A stretch of DNA of 64,000 bases, from contig NZ_RZYA01000001.1 in assembly GCF_004005495.1 (NCBI RefSeq), forward strand, positions 930,001 to 994,000, in the 5' to 3' direction. Below, one piece after another: positions 9,592 to 19,700 of this stretch. The position numbers were made by a program, and so were the translations under genes. Every line of letters starts with the position of its first letter. Positions within the stretch are counted from its first letter, which is position 1. Under the pieces are notes generated by a model. That model made no database searches. It saw nothing but the letters and a program-made list of their open reading frames with translations, and was not told the DNA's origin. The stretch is from Streptomyces antnestii (GTDB lineage: Bacteria; Actinomycetota; Actinomycetes; Streptomycetales; Streptomycetaceae).

Positions 9592-10578
9592 CTACAGCGA
9601 GGCGATCAGCTGGCGCATGGCTCGAACGGCGGAGCGCACCTCGAGGAGATACTTGGTGGCGCTAAAGTTCGAGACTGGGGCACCTGGGATGGCACCCGGC
9701 TCATTGCCCACCGTGTCCACCTCTACTCCAAACGGCAGCGCCAACATCCGGACCGCAGCTGTGTGCTGGGCAGGTACGTAGATCGGCGTGGTGACCATTA
9801 GCAGCCGCTGACCGGGCTGCAGCTCCGCAAGTCGCCTGGCGAAGAAGTCGTAGGAATCTGGCGTGTTGGCCCTGCGGACGCCCGGTTCTGAGGATGGGGC
9901 GGCGACGACATGGACCACTACGCCTTGGTCGGTGCGGTAGTGCCGCACTCCCCAGGTGCCGCCTGGCAGGTCAGACACTTCCCCTTCCGCACGCTCCGGT
10001 TCCAAGAGGCCGAACGCTCGGCGTGTGCCGAAATCCATGGCTTCGTACTCTTCATCGAGTTCCGGGGCGCCTGCTTCAGCAGCTAGCTGGAACTCGTTGC
10101 CGACAAAAGGCCGGTGCCCTCCCAGCGCAGTAATCGAACCTGCCTCGATCTGCCCGGTCTCGATAAGGTGCGCTGCATAGGCTGGCCGGACCAAACATGC
10201 TCGGATCAGGCCGCCGAGAATCAATACGTGATCGTAACGCCGGAAGCGGAGCCGGGCGCCGCCACGCAGGCCCAAGGCAGTAGCGGCCGCGAAAACGAGT
10301 TCCTGCTGCTCAGCCGTCAGCGGCAACTCTCCTGCTTGATTGCGCTCGAGGCCCTGGCGGGTGTCCCAGCGATCGGTGAAGGCGTCGAGCGCGGCCAGGC
10401 GATCGCTCGTCGTCCCCTTGGCTGCAGCCAGCGCTTCCAGCAGGCTCCAATCGTCTGATGTTCCGGCAAACGATTCGACGAGGGCATGCACGGGCCGCGA
10501 AGCCAGCCACGCGTCCACGTCATCAGCCGGGCTAGCGCCAGTCCCAACAAGGGGAACCTGCTCGAACCGCACGCTCAT
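9592..10578 (-). CDS. Hypothetical protein, possibly with a YdcF/DUF218-like fold
   Basis: A 328-aa soluble protein. The stretch DHVLILGGLIRACLVRPAYA, followed later by LLMVTTPIYVPAQHTAA and a Gly-Val-Glu-Val-Asp strand, resembles the Rossmann-like core of YdcF/DUF218 proteins, in which a first Gly-rich strand and a later LLVTS-type strand flank the site. The N-terminal 100 residues are helical and unassigned. The start at 10578 is an ATG with only a weak purine tract upstream. The gene ends 7 bp from the stop of the trypsin-STAND gene, with which it converges, so it is not part of that operon. The fold suggestion is by eye. Confidence 0.6.
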   Translation of the reverse strand: MSVRFEQVPLVGTGASPADDVDAWLASRPVHALVESFAGTSDDWSLLEALAAAKGTTSDRLAALDAFTDRWDTRQGLERNQAGELPLTAEQQELVFAAATALGLRGGARLRFRRYDHVLILGGLIRACLVRPAYAAHLIETGQIEAGSITALGGHRPFVGNEFQLAAEAGAPELDEEYEAMDFGTRRAFGLLEPERAEGEVSDLPGGTWGVRHYRTDQGVVVHVVAAPSSEPGVRRANTPDSYDFFARRLAELQPGQRLLMVTTPIYVPAQHTAAVRMLALPFGVEVDTVGNEPGAIPGAPVSNFSATKYLLEVRSAVRAMRQLIASL

Positions 10579-11102
10579 CGATTACCCGCCCCAACCGTAT
10601 TGGTGTTCGCCATGGCACGCCCAGTGTCCCACGGGAATCCTTGATGGGGCGACAACTCAGGGAGTCCAACGGCAGCTTGGACGCATGGCGCGCCACATCT
10701 TGGCTCTCGTGTAGCCAGGGCCATCGAACGTGATCCTATGTAGCAGAACGAACGCTCTTCGCTGCCACGACCCGGGCCACTCGAACACACTCATCCCAGT
10801 GATCACCAGCGTGAGCCGGCGGAGTCACCGCACCGCCGCGATGTCTCAGTGCCTGTTGTCGTACCGATTGTGGAGACTGGCGACTCGAACGGGGCTCTGA
10901 GTCGGGTGATCTTCGGCTGGTTCGGGCATGAAGGCAGGGCCTCTTGGTAGCTCGGGGTTTGCGAAGTCAACCGAGACCCCAGGAGACTCTGTTGCCGCAG
11001 CTCTACGCGCTCATGCCGACGGAGTTCAACTCCGTTGCCTCGTCGTGTGGTTGTGTTCGCGCTTAGGTTCGAAACGCTGCCGATCATCCAGAACGAGTTC
11101 GA

Positions 11103-11260
11103 CGTTATCCGTCGGACAACACGGATGCGGAGTGGGAGGTCGTGCGGCCCTTGCTGCCGGTTCAGGCCTGGATGGAGGGCCGGGGCGGGCAGCCGGAGGG
11201 CTACTGCCACCGCCAGATGCTCTATGGCGGGCTTGCGATGACTTCGAGGCTCCTGGCAGC
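11103..11260 (+). pseudogene. IS5-family transposase N-terminal relic
   Basis: One frame reads RYPSDNTDAEWEVVRPLLP, followed by AWMEGRGGQPEGYCHRQML. This is the start of the DUF4096-containing IS5-family transposases common in Streptomyces. The match fades after about 50 codons, the frame leads into unrelated sequence, and there is no DDE core. No terminal inverted repeats were found. It is a dead remnant. Confidence 0.72.
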
Positions 11261-11479
11261 AATGCCTTACGCAAGAGCGGCAAGCGAGTCCGGCACGCCT
11301 GGGGTTGACCGTCCGAGGGTGCCGCAGGGATGCCTGGAGTCGTCCGGACCTGAGATGTCTCTGTCCAGACCGGCACCCCCGCGACATCCTCGCGACCGTC
11401 AACACCTGTGCCGTGAGTGCTCGTTGGTATTGCGCGTCCCCGCTTGCGCTTGTCACGAGCGCAAAGACCAACTGCCACT

Positions 11480-11672
11480 GCCCAGGGTGAACTTGAACGG
11501 CTGGCCCCGGTCCCAGAAGGCATCGAACTCCTTTCCGGACTCGAAGGTCACCCCGACATAGTGGACCCTGACCACCATGCCCGGCTTCACCTCTGTCCCG
11601 TCCCCGATGACCAGGTCCCGGATGGTCAACCCGGTAGGAGCGTCACCGTCTGGAACGTGGACCTTCGAGAGC
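11480..11672 (-). pseudogene. FKBP-type peptidyl-prolyl isomerase relic
   Basis: The minus strand encodes HVPDGDAPTGLTIRDLVIGD, then VHYVGVTFESGKEFDAFWDRG and PFKFTLGSG. These are the first half of a short bacterial FKBP domain. The second half, which holds the GWD...GMKVGG and GYG elements, is missing, and no start codon with a ribosome site precedes it. A functional enzyme is excluded. Confidence 0.7.
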
Positions 11673-11689
11673 TTCGACGCATGACGCCT

Positions 11690-11820
11690 CCCGCCCGCGA
11701 GCACACGGGGCCGGACGGGCCGGTGCGGCGGGCGGCGAGGATCGTGTCGATGCCGTGGCCGCACCTGATGTCGATGTGCTCGCCGGGCCGGTTGTCGCCG
11801 TAGCGGAGGTGGTTGGCCAT
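11690..11820 (-). pseudogene. Possible SAM-methyltransferase motif I relic
   Basis: A minus-strand stretch reads GEHIDIRCGHGIDTILAARR, followed by TGPSGPV. This resembles the Gly-rich SAM-binding motif of class I methyltransferases (D-x-G-C-G-x-G-x-D-x-x-L-A-A) with damage at two positions. Nothing else of such an enzyme is present. The call is tentative. Confidence 0.35.
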
Positions 11821-12071
11821 GCCGAGTGATCAGTCGATGGCGCACCGTGGCACCTGGCTAGGTCTTCGGCGCTGTCAGGATGCGGGCCACGACAGCGGCG
11901 GTCGCTGGAACGTTCCGGTATACGGCGCGCACCAGGTCCTTCACCTCGGCACTGTGCGTGAGGTCCCTCGTCATGGATCCAGCTTCTCGGGGTTCTACCT
12001 GGACACGGTCGTCTTCGTCATCGGCGCACTGCTCAGCCTGCAGCCGCTGGGCAGGCCAGCCTGTGGTGATA

Positions 12072-12099
12072 ACAACAACTCTTTCAAAAGGTTTGTTGT
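12072..12099. promoter_or_regulatory. Candidate ArsR operator (inverted repeat)
   Basis: ACAACAA at 12072-12078 and TTGTTGT at 12093-12099 form a perfect 7-bp inverted repeat with a 14-bp spacer. It lies 18 bp before the ATG of the ArsR-type regulator. The region is AT-rich compared with its surroundings. Autoregulation through this dyad is likely for the family but not shown. Confidence 0.6.
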
Positions 12100-12116
12100 A
12101 GGTCTACGCTCGGCGC

Positions 12117-12734
12117 ATGGCTGTTTCCCCTGCCGCCTCACCTAACTGGGCCTCGGGGCCGGACATCGAACTGGACACTGCCGCTTTGCGCGTGCTGGCC
12201 CACCCCATGCGGATCAACGTGCTCGCGCTGTTGCGCAAGAGTGGCCCGTCGACCGCGACCAGGGTCGCCGAGGAGCTGGGCATCAAGCCCGGGGCAGCGA
12301 GTTATCACCTGCGTCGCCTGGCAGCGGGCGGGCTCATCGTGGAGGAGCGAGACCGTGGCACCGGACGCGAACGGTGGTGGAAGGCGGCCCACCGCCAGTC
12401 GATCCACGATCCGGCGTCCGGGGCTCCGGAGCAGCGGGAGGCCGGACGCGCCTACGGCCACGCCGTGGCGCTCGCCTGCGTGGAGCGCTTGCACACGGCG
12501 GCGCAGGAGGTGCCGCTGCTGCCTGAGGAGTGGTTCGACGTCAGCACTTTCGGCGACTTCGTCCTGCACCTGGGCCCGAAGGAGGTTGCTCAGATGCGCG
12601 ACGAGATCTTCGCGGTGATCTCCCGGTACCGGCAGGCACAGGACCAGGACGCGGAGGGGCTCGCACCGGTGGCGGTCCAAGTGCAGATGTTCCCGGTGCC
12701 CGGCACCATCACGCCGCAGCCCACCAGCTCATGA
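12117..12734 (+). CDS. ArsR-family transcriptional regulator
   Basis: A 205-aa protein with a winged helix-turn-helix at about residues 20-85 (LRVLAHPMRINVLALL, then the recognition segment KPGAASYHLRRL). This is the ArsR/HTH_20 pattern. The C-terminal half is helical, may sense a ligand, and lacks the Cys-rich metal sites of classical arsenic sensors. The ATG at 12117 follows the inverted repeat at 12072-12099. Its stop overlaps the MFS transporter start by four bases, so it probably represses its own operon and the exporter until a drug or metabolite binds. Confidence 0.88.
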   Translation: MAVSPAASPNWASGPDIELDTAALRVLAHPMRINVLALLRKSGPSTATRVAEELGIKPGAASYHLRRLAAGGLIVEERDRGTGRERWWKAAHRQSIHDPASGAPEQREAGRAYGHAVALACVERLHTAAQEVPLLPEEWFDVSTFGDFVLHLGPKEVAQMRDEIFAVISRYRQAQDQDAEGLAPVAVQVQMFPVPGTITPQPTSS

Positions 12735-13972
12735 CAGGCCCGGCCATAGCCGCCGTGCGGCCGGCATACCGGGACGGCAACGTGCTGCGCTGGCTAGCCG
12801 CGTACACCGCGTCAGTCACCGGTGACGTGGTCTACTTCCTGGCCCTGTCCTGGTCCGCCACCCGCACCGCTGGTCCATCGCAGGCGGGCCTGGTGGTCGC
12901 GACCGGAGCACTCCCCCGCGCGGTGTTCATGCTCGTCGGGGGCGTGGTGGCCGACCGGTTCGGCCCTAGGCGAGTCGCCGCGGCCAGTGACGCCACCCGC
13001 TGCCTGGTCATACTGGCCACGGCCGCCGCGCTGGTGTGGGCCGCGCCCGGGATATGGCTGCTCGTGCCGCTCGCCCTGCTCTTCGGCACCGTGGATGCGG
13101 TGTTCATGCCTGCCGTGGGAGCCTTCCCGCCCCGCATCACGACGCGCGAGCAGCTCGTCCGCGTGCAGGGCATGCGAGGGCTGTCGATCCGGTTGAGCAA
13201 CTCCGTCGGTCCGGCTGCGGGAGGCGTCGCGCTGGCCACCGGCGGGGCGGCCGGCGCCTTCGCGGCGGCGGGAGTCCTGTTCGCCGTATCGCTCGTCCTC
13301 CTCCTTACCGTGCGCGTCGCACCCACCTCCGCCGAGGCAGCACCCAAACACACCGCGCCCTGGCGCGAGTTGGTCGATGGTCTGCGGTACGTCCGCCGCC
13401 ACCGGATGCTCGCCCCGCTCACGGTAGTGATCGGGCTGAGCGAGATGTGCTTCAGCGGCCCGGTCGCCCTGGGCCTGGTACTGCTGGCGGACGAACGAGG
13501 CTGGGGCGCCGCGGGGACGGGGTGGATGGCGAGTGCCTTCAGCGTCGGGGCGGCGGTCGCAGCGTTATGGATCACCGTACTTCCGCGGATTCCCCATGCT
13601 GGGCTAGGCGTCATCGCCGCGCTGCTGGCCACCGCGGCGGCCACGACAGCCCTGGGGCACGCACCGTCTCTGCTGACGGCCACCGCGCTCGCCGTCCTGA
13701 TCGGCCTGGCCAGCGGTGCCACTGTGACGCTCACCAGCGCCCTGGTCCAAGCAGAGGCCAACCCCCAATACCTCGGCCGGGTCACCTCACTGACGACACT
13801 GTGCACACTGGGCCTGGCACCAGCCCTCTTCCCCGTCGCGGGCGTCACGGCGCAAATATGGGGAGCGGCCGTCTTCTTCACCGGGTGCGGCGTGATCAGT
13901 CTGCTGGCGGCCGCGCTTGCCGTCGCGGTCCCGCCCCTGCGGCACGCCCGACTCCAAGGCACAGACGCTTAG
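12731..13972 (+). CDS. MFS transporter
   Basis: A 413-aa integral membrane protein with about twelve hydrophobic segments. An MFS loop motif (GGVVADRFGPRR) lies between helices 2 and 3 at about residues 65-76. A longer cytoplasmic stretch near the middle (about residues 195-220) separates the two six-helix halves. The ATG at 12731 overlaps the ArsR stop (ATGA), so regulator and transporter form one unit. This is the usual arrangement for small-molecule efflux; the substrate cannot be read from sequence. Confidence 0.88.
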   Translation: MTGPAIAAVRPAYRDGNVLRWLAAYTASVTGDVVYFLALSWSATRTAGPSQAGLVVATGALPRAVFMLVGGVVADRFGPRRVAAASDATRCLVILATAAALVWAAPGIWLLVPLALLFGTVDAVFMPAVGAFPPRITTREQLVRVQGMRGLSIRLSNSVGPAAGGVALATGGAAGAFAAAGVLFAVSLVLLLTVRVAPTSAEAAPKHTAPWRELVDGLRYVRRHRMLAPLTVVIGLSEMCFSGPVALGLVLLADERGWGAAGTGWMASAFSVGAAVAALWITVLPRIPHAGLGVIAALLATAAATTALGHAPSLLTATALAVLIGLASGATVTLTSALVQAEANPQYLGRVTSLTTLCTLGLAPALFPVAGVTAQIWGAAVFFTGCGVISLLAAALAVAVPPLRHARLQGTDA

Positions 13973-14473
13973 CCTTGACCAGGCCAGGGCGCCTCCGCAA
14001 GCAGTGAGCACGATGCGTTCTCTTTCGACCGCCTCGTTCGACGGCGCGATGCGGTCACCTTCGAGACGCTGCGCTGTCGTCGTCGTCCGCTGGTGCTCGA
14101 CGGCCGGGCATCGTGACCGCAGTGAGGTTGAGCCGGGGCGGCCAAGGTGAGGCGTCGGATGGCCGTAGCACGGGCGGCGTGGACGGCGGCCAGGGCGACG
14201 ATCAGCGCTGGGCCCGGCGGTGGCCGAAGTGTCCTATGGGGTCATATGTCGTTCACCGGGGTGGGCGGTGTACGCAGTGCTGTTCTGCGGCGGGGCGCGT
14301 CTCCGACTGGGGCGACGCGAGAGCCCACTGTTCGTCGATCCGCACTTTCTACGGGTCACCATGGCTTCACACTGGAACCCTGCGGTCGCCCGACGTCGGG
14401 AAGACTAACGGGCCGTCGGGTAGGTCGCCTTGGGGCGCGGCCGTTGTCAGAGGGGGCGGCTACTGTCCGGCGC
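13973..14473. other. Intergenic region without a clear gene
   Basis: About 500 bp between the MFS gene and the exonuclease-like gene. A frame at about 13995-14110 reads SFDRLVRRRDAVTFETL and then a stop. This looks like the C-terminal end of a former gene, but I cannot assign it. The frame of the downstream gene is open back to 14147, but that extension has poor codon bias and no ribosome site. Confidence 0.4.
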
Positions 14474-16603
14474 ATGCCGAAAAAGAGGAAGAAGAAGCCG
14501 CCGTCGCGGGCTCGGCGTACCGGCGAGGTTGCCCCGCACGAGCAACTGCCCTCCGTGATCAAGCTCGGTGGCCCGCGGGTGCCGTCGCGCGGGTGGACCT
14601 TTCAGGCGTTGATCGACGCGGGGCGGGAGTCCGGCCAGCCGCTCTTGGAGTTCACGGCGCAGCCTCCCGACGGATACTCATCCGATTTCGTGCCGCAGAT
14701 CGATTCCCCTCGGGCGCCGCTCCAAGCGGGGTGGTACCTGCGGTCCGATCTGGCCGTTCCGGTCTACCTGTGGGTGTTTCCCGAGAGTCAACTCGTCGAT
14801 GATCCAGGCATGTTGGATCTGCGGCGGCGGGGGTTCGCCTTCTACGTGGCGCACTCGGTGTGTACGCATGGAGGAAGTGACGGCGCTTATGCCAGCGCGG
14901 AGGACTTGGAGGCGTGGATTCCCATTGTGGCGCCAGACCCGAGCGTCGTGGACGCCGACCGGTATGGCCGCGCGCCCGTTTATCGCACGCCTGCGGTACG
15001 GCGGCTGCCCCCAGGATCTCCTCGCACGGTGGGAGTGCTGGACGTGGACTATGCGCGGGTAGCTGGCCGGAGCCTGCCCGAGCGCTGGGATATCGACGTC
15101 GTCGGCTTCTTGGTGATGGAACGACAGGAAGCCGCCGACATGCCGGGACAGGAATTCTGGCGGCAAATATCCTTTCACACGTTCCGAGATCAGAATCTGT
15201 CGGACCTCTGTGCCGCGGCCGGAGACGTCGACCTGATCATTGGCCACAATCTCTTCGACGGTGACTATCGATGCCTGCGGACCTATGGCGACGTGGTGGA
15301 CGTCGGCGTGCTTGCCGCGAAGACGGTGGACACGCTGTATGCCGCCCGTCATGTGGTCGGCGGCGGCGCATCTCGTGCGGCGCGTCTGGACCTCACCACG
15401 TTGGCGGGCGCCCAGGCACTGCGGGAACGGGCGAAGAAGGCGTCCCGGACCGAGGCCCACCGCGGCATCCGCACCATCCATGACGCGGAGGAGCGCTGGT
15501 TCTTCCAGCCCATTTCTGATGACTGCGAACTGATGCTGGAGCTGTGGCTCGAACTGGTCACCAGCCGGCGCCTGCGCAGCGTCCTCCCGTCGGGTGAAGC
15601 GGTGGAGTACCCGGTCGGCGAGGACGGTCTGCGACTGCTGCTGGCGCCGCAACTCGCCCCGGACACCTTCACGAACCTGCTGACGACGAAAGGCACCGTC
15701 TACCCGCTGCAGGGCGCGGCGCGCAATGAGAGCGTGGCCCGGATCCACCGCGAGATCGAACAGCAGCGGGCCGACGGCACGCTGGTCAATCGTCACCCGG
15801 CCGCCGCGCACCGCCAGCGCTGTATGGCACCCAGCGACACGGGGGGACGGCAGTGCGACCAGCTCATCGAGGTGAGGCAGACGTATTGCCGTGCCCATCG
15901 TGTCAAGCGGCGCTGCCGAGGGAATCCGGCCCTCAACGACGCCTGCATCGCCATCATCCACGGCGATCTGGCGCATTGCCGCTGGCACCGTATGACCGCG
16001 CTCTATGTGCCACAAGGGCAGCGAATCGTCGAGGACTTCACCCTCGCTCTGCCGCTTCGTGGCTGGGAGCGCGGCAGCGACTGGGGATACGACACGGGGA
16101 CGCGATCGTTCTTCGCGAGGCTGTACAGCAACGAGGCCGTCTCGTCCGGCTCACCGACCGTATGGCTTTCGGGCACTGATCCCGACCTCGGCAACGTGGT
16201 CGCGCTCACGGACGCCGTGCAGAAAGCGACCGGGGCGTGCCGGCAGGACGTCGTGGCAGCCCTGACAGCGGATCGGAAGTCACCCCGAGAACGCGCAGTG
16301 ATCACCCAGGACTGGGAACCGGCCGGGTGCGACCGTCCCTGCCCGTGCGGCACCGCGGACTGTGGCCACGGCGCACCGTGCCCGAACGACGAGTGCAGCG
16401 GTCACGACATTCATACGATGCGCAACCCTCGCACCGAAGCGGACGTGACAGCGTGGCAGGACCAATTCGACTGCTGCGAGGGGTGCTCCGGCAGCTTCCT
16501 CGACATCTCACTCCCGGAGCACCCCTGGGGCGAGATTCACGACGACGGCACCGTGACCGTATACGCCGGAGTGTCCCACTACGAGCTCGGCGTCTACCCG
16601 TAG
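14474..16603 (+). CDS. DEDD-type (DnaQ-like) exonuclease domain protein with Cys-rich clusters
   Basis: A 709-aa protein with a strongly basic start (KKRKKK). The middle holds what I read as a DnaQ/RNase H-fold exonuclease: motif I LDVDY at about residue 188, motif II GHNLFDGDYRCL at about 256, and motif III in DDCELMLELW at about 349. The acidic residues are in the expected places. Two Cys-rich regions follow. One is around 449-504 (Cys and His spaced as for zinc sites), and one is around 619-672 (CDRPCPCGTADCGHG, then CCEGC). The start at 14474 was chosen by codon use. It converges on the CoiA-like gene. The exonuclease call is by motif only; the function is probably nucleic-acid processing. 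Confidence 0.65.
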   Translation: MPKKRKKKPPSRARRTGEVAPHEQLPSVIKLGGPRVPSRGWTFQALIDAGRESGQPLLEFTAQPPDGYSSDFVPQIDSPRAPLQAGWYLRSDLAVPVYLWVFPESQLVDDPGMLDLRRRGFAFYVAHSVCTHGGSDGAYASAEDLEAWIPIVAPDPSVVDADRYGRAPVYRTPAVRRLPPGSPRTVGVLDVDYARVAGRSLPERWDIDVVGFLVMERQEAADMPGQEFWRQISFHTFRDQNLSDLCAAAGDVDLIIGHNLFDGDYRCLRTYGDVVDVGVLAAKTVDTLYAARHVVGGGASRAARLDLTTLAGAQALRERAKKASRTEAHRGIRTIHDAEERWFFQPISDDCELMLELWLELVTSRRLRSVLPSGEAVEYPVGEDGLRLLLAPQLAPDTFTNLLTTKGTVYPLQGAARNESVARIHREIEQQRADGTLVNRHPAAAHRQRCMAPSDTGGRQCDQLIEVRQTYCRAHRVKRRCRGNPALNDACIAIIHGDLAHCRWHRMTALYVPQGQRIVEDFTLALPLRGWERGSDWGYDTGTRSFFARLYSNEAVSSGSPTVWLSGTDPDLGNVVALTDAVQKATGACRQDVVAALTADRKSPRERAVITQDWEPAGCDRPCPCGTADCGHGAPCPNDECSGHDIHTMRNPRTEADVTAWQDQFDCCEGCSGSFLDISLPEHPWGEIHDDGTVTVYAGVSHYELGVYP

Positions 16604-16713
16604 CCGCGTGTAGTCGTGGCAGACCAGCGCAGCCAGCCGGGGCCGGCGGGTGCCCGCGACCGTGCCGAACGGAGGCCGGCTGGGCCCGGACGCCGTTCGC
16701 TGAGTGCGGCGGG

Positions 16714-19700
16714 TCAGCGGTGGCGCCAGGTTTGGCGCAGGCGCAGGACTTCGGTGGCCCAGTGGGCGGGAAGGTCTGGTTCGGGTATGCGTTCGCGTCC
16801 GAGGCTGAAGCAGACGTGGCGGTAGAGCCAGTGCAGCGAGGCGTCCGCGCTCGCGACGAGTGTGGACAGCAGCGGTTCACCGACCGGTGTCTCCCGGTCG
16901 ACGGCGATCAGGAGTTCACCTTGGTCGTCCGGGTGCAGGTGCGGCAGCCCGCCCGCCATCCGCAGCCGCAGGTCACCCCACGTCAGAAGTGAGCCGCCGC
17001 TGCGCGCCGCGTCCTTGAGGACGTCCCGGGCGATGGCGGCCAGCTTGTCGATGGTCTCGATCGGCAGACGGTCCGGGGGAGACGGTGCGGTGGCCTTGGG
17101 GCTGGGGACGGCCTTGACCGGGTCCGCCGCGAGCGGTGCGGCACGACGCGGCGCGCTCGAGGTGCGGGCCTTGAGCTGGCGCTTCCACCGCTTGACCTGA
17201 ACCTCTTCGAGCACCGGTAGGCGCCGGTCCAACTCACGTCGCAGCGAGCCGATCTTGTCGAGGAACGCGGCGAGTTGCTCGGTGGCCAGGCTGTTGCCGG
17301 CGCGGCCGAGTTCGGCGAGGACTTGACGGATACGGCGCAGGATCGGGTCCGTGTTCGGATCCTGTTCCTGGCACCACGCCTTCACCTCGCGCATCAACGG
17401 CGTGTAGGTGGCACGGTCTTCAGGCGACAGACGCCGGCCGTAGATGGGTCCGGCCAAGTGGCGCGCGGTCTCGACCGAAGCCAGGTCGCCGACCTCCTGC
17501 GCGCCACGGATCTCCTTCACGAGCCAGGCGAACTCCGCCCGGGCTTCTGCGAGAGCGGCAGACTCGGAGGGTGGAGCGCCGCTGGGTGACGGGTGGGTCG
17601 CCGGCAGGGTGGCTCCGTCGTCTGGAGTCACCGATTCGCCGTTGACCTGGGCTTCCAGGCGGGCGAGCGCCGTGTGGAGATCCTGCGGCAGGGGGCCGGG
17701 GCAGCGTCGTTTGAGAACCTTCGAGTGGGCCAGGGCACTGCGCAGGGCGAGAGGTGTGGGGGCGGGGGAGGCCGTCGCGAGGTCGGCGAACAAGGTGTGC
17801 AGCGCCGCGTTGGCGGCTGCTGCTTCACGGCTGTTGATCCAGGTCTGGAGGTCGGTGCGGAGCAGCAGGAGGTTCTGCCGTGGCTCACCGAAGAGGCGAT
17901 CCGTGGCGACCCGTGAGACCTCCTGGCGGATCCGTCTGGCCTCGTTCAGGTCGTCGGCGTCGCGAGCCTGCTTGAACAGCTGCGTCAGACGGGCGATGTC
18001 CGCTGCCGTCTGCGCCTGGAACGAGTGCTGGTCCTGTCCCGGAGAGACGGGGCTCTTCGCGGCGGGCGGGACGGCGGGCGTGGCCTTCTTCGCGGGAGCA
18101 GGCGCCGGCAGAGGGTGGCCGATGAGGCGATCGAGGTCGTCCAGGAGCCGTTCGCTCTCGCGTTGCCATGCGCGCAGCTCCTGCCTGCGCTGCCGGACAC
18201 TCTCGTAGAGACGCTGATGCTGCTCGCCGTCCTTGACCGTGGTGGCTAGGCGGGCGGCGCGACGGCCGGTGGCGCGGGGAAACGTGGCGCGACCCACGGC
18301 CAACTGGGCCTTGAGGAGGGTCAGTTGTTTCTGCGCGGCCCGCGCTTCCGCGGGGCGGGGCGCCTCCGCAACGGCGGCCGATGCCAGTACAGGAGGAGTG
18401 CGGTGGCCGTACGCCGTATGCGCCGCGCGGATCTGTTCCTCGCTCCACCGGTACAGCGCGGACTCCGAGGCCGGGGCGGGGACTTGGAGCAGGCGCAGCA
18501 CGGTGGCGATATAAGACAGGGGACGGCCGGAGGGCGCGCGGACCAGGACGCACAACAGCGACCGGTTCCGGGCCCGCGGCTTGTCGACCTCCACGAGGAG
18601 GTCGCGGCGCTTGGGATCGGGCAGATGCGCCAGATCCAGGCCGACCCGCTCGGCCAGCTGTTTCCACGTGGTGGTGGCTCCGTCCCGCGCCACGTCTTCG
18701 AGAGCCCGCCGCAACACAGTCGCGGTACGGCTGCCCTGGGACTGCACCGGAACAGTGGGGGCAGGGGCGGGCCGCGTGGCGGGCTTCGGCGCGGGCAGGG
18801 GCTCGTCCAGGGCGACGGGGGGACGCCACAGGCCGGTGCGTTCCGCGTCCAGGCCCTTGAGCTGGATGAGGCTGTCCGCGCGCACAGCCCAGAGGGTGCT
18901 CTCACCCGGCCGGTCAGCTTCGGTGACCAGCAGGCGCACCGCGCCCGCCAGCTGGTACACGTACTGCTCGGTGGGGCGGGGTGTGTCGTGGGGCAAGGAG
19001 AGCTGGGCCTTGAGGATCCGGTGTCCGGCCGGTTTGATGAAGCCGGATCTCAGGTACCGGCCGCCCTCAACGAGGGGCGAGTCGGTGTCCGGCCGGGCCT
19101 CGCCGTCGATCGCGAAGACGATCTCGGCGCCGCGCAGCGGGAGGCTGCTGGCCACGGCGTCGTGGCGCGCGGCGCCCTCACGGATCAGCCCGCGGCCGCG
19201 CAGTTCGTCGAGGTCGGGGGTGATGAGGCCGTCGCCGGTCATCCGGCACTGCTCGAGCGGGGACCAGGCGACGGGGCGGTTCTCGGTGACGGTGCCGATC
19301 AGAACCCGGCGACTGTTGCCGTCGATTTCGCACCGCACCCGCAGGGCATAGCCGTAGCGGGCCGTCATATCGCGGGTGATGGCACTCTCCAGTCCGAAGA
19401 CCCACTCGACGTGCCCTTCCTTGGCGGCAAGGCTGTCCGCCGTTCCACGCCAGCTGCGGTAGTCGTTGGGCCGCAGCTCGAAGCGCAGACGTTGATTCGT
19501 GGCACGCAGCACGAAGTCCACGGCATCCCCGGGGCCGTGCCCGAGGCTGCATAACTCGGCCTGCGCCGCGTGCCCCTGGCCCGCCAGCCACCGCGTCACG
19601 TGCGCCTTGATGAACAGGTGATCGGCGCTGTCGACGCCGTTGGCCGTGCGATGACAAGCCGCCCGGCTTCCGTCGCGGTCCGGGAGATGGGAGAAGTGAC

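Larger units (their letters stand above)
10579..12071. other. Gene graveyard with transposase, isomerase and methyltransferase relics
   Basis: About 1.5 kb with no intact gene. It contains an IS5-type transposase start (11103-11260, plus strand), part of an FKBP isomerase (11480-11672, minus strand) and a weak methyltransferase motif (11690-11820, minus strand). The segment 10579-11100 holds open frames in all directions but no recognisable domain. The fragments come from unrelated genes in different orientations, which points to repeated insertion and deletion. Confidence 0.6.
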
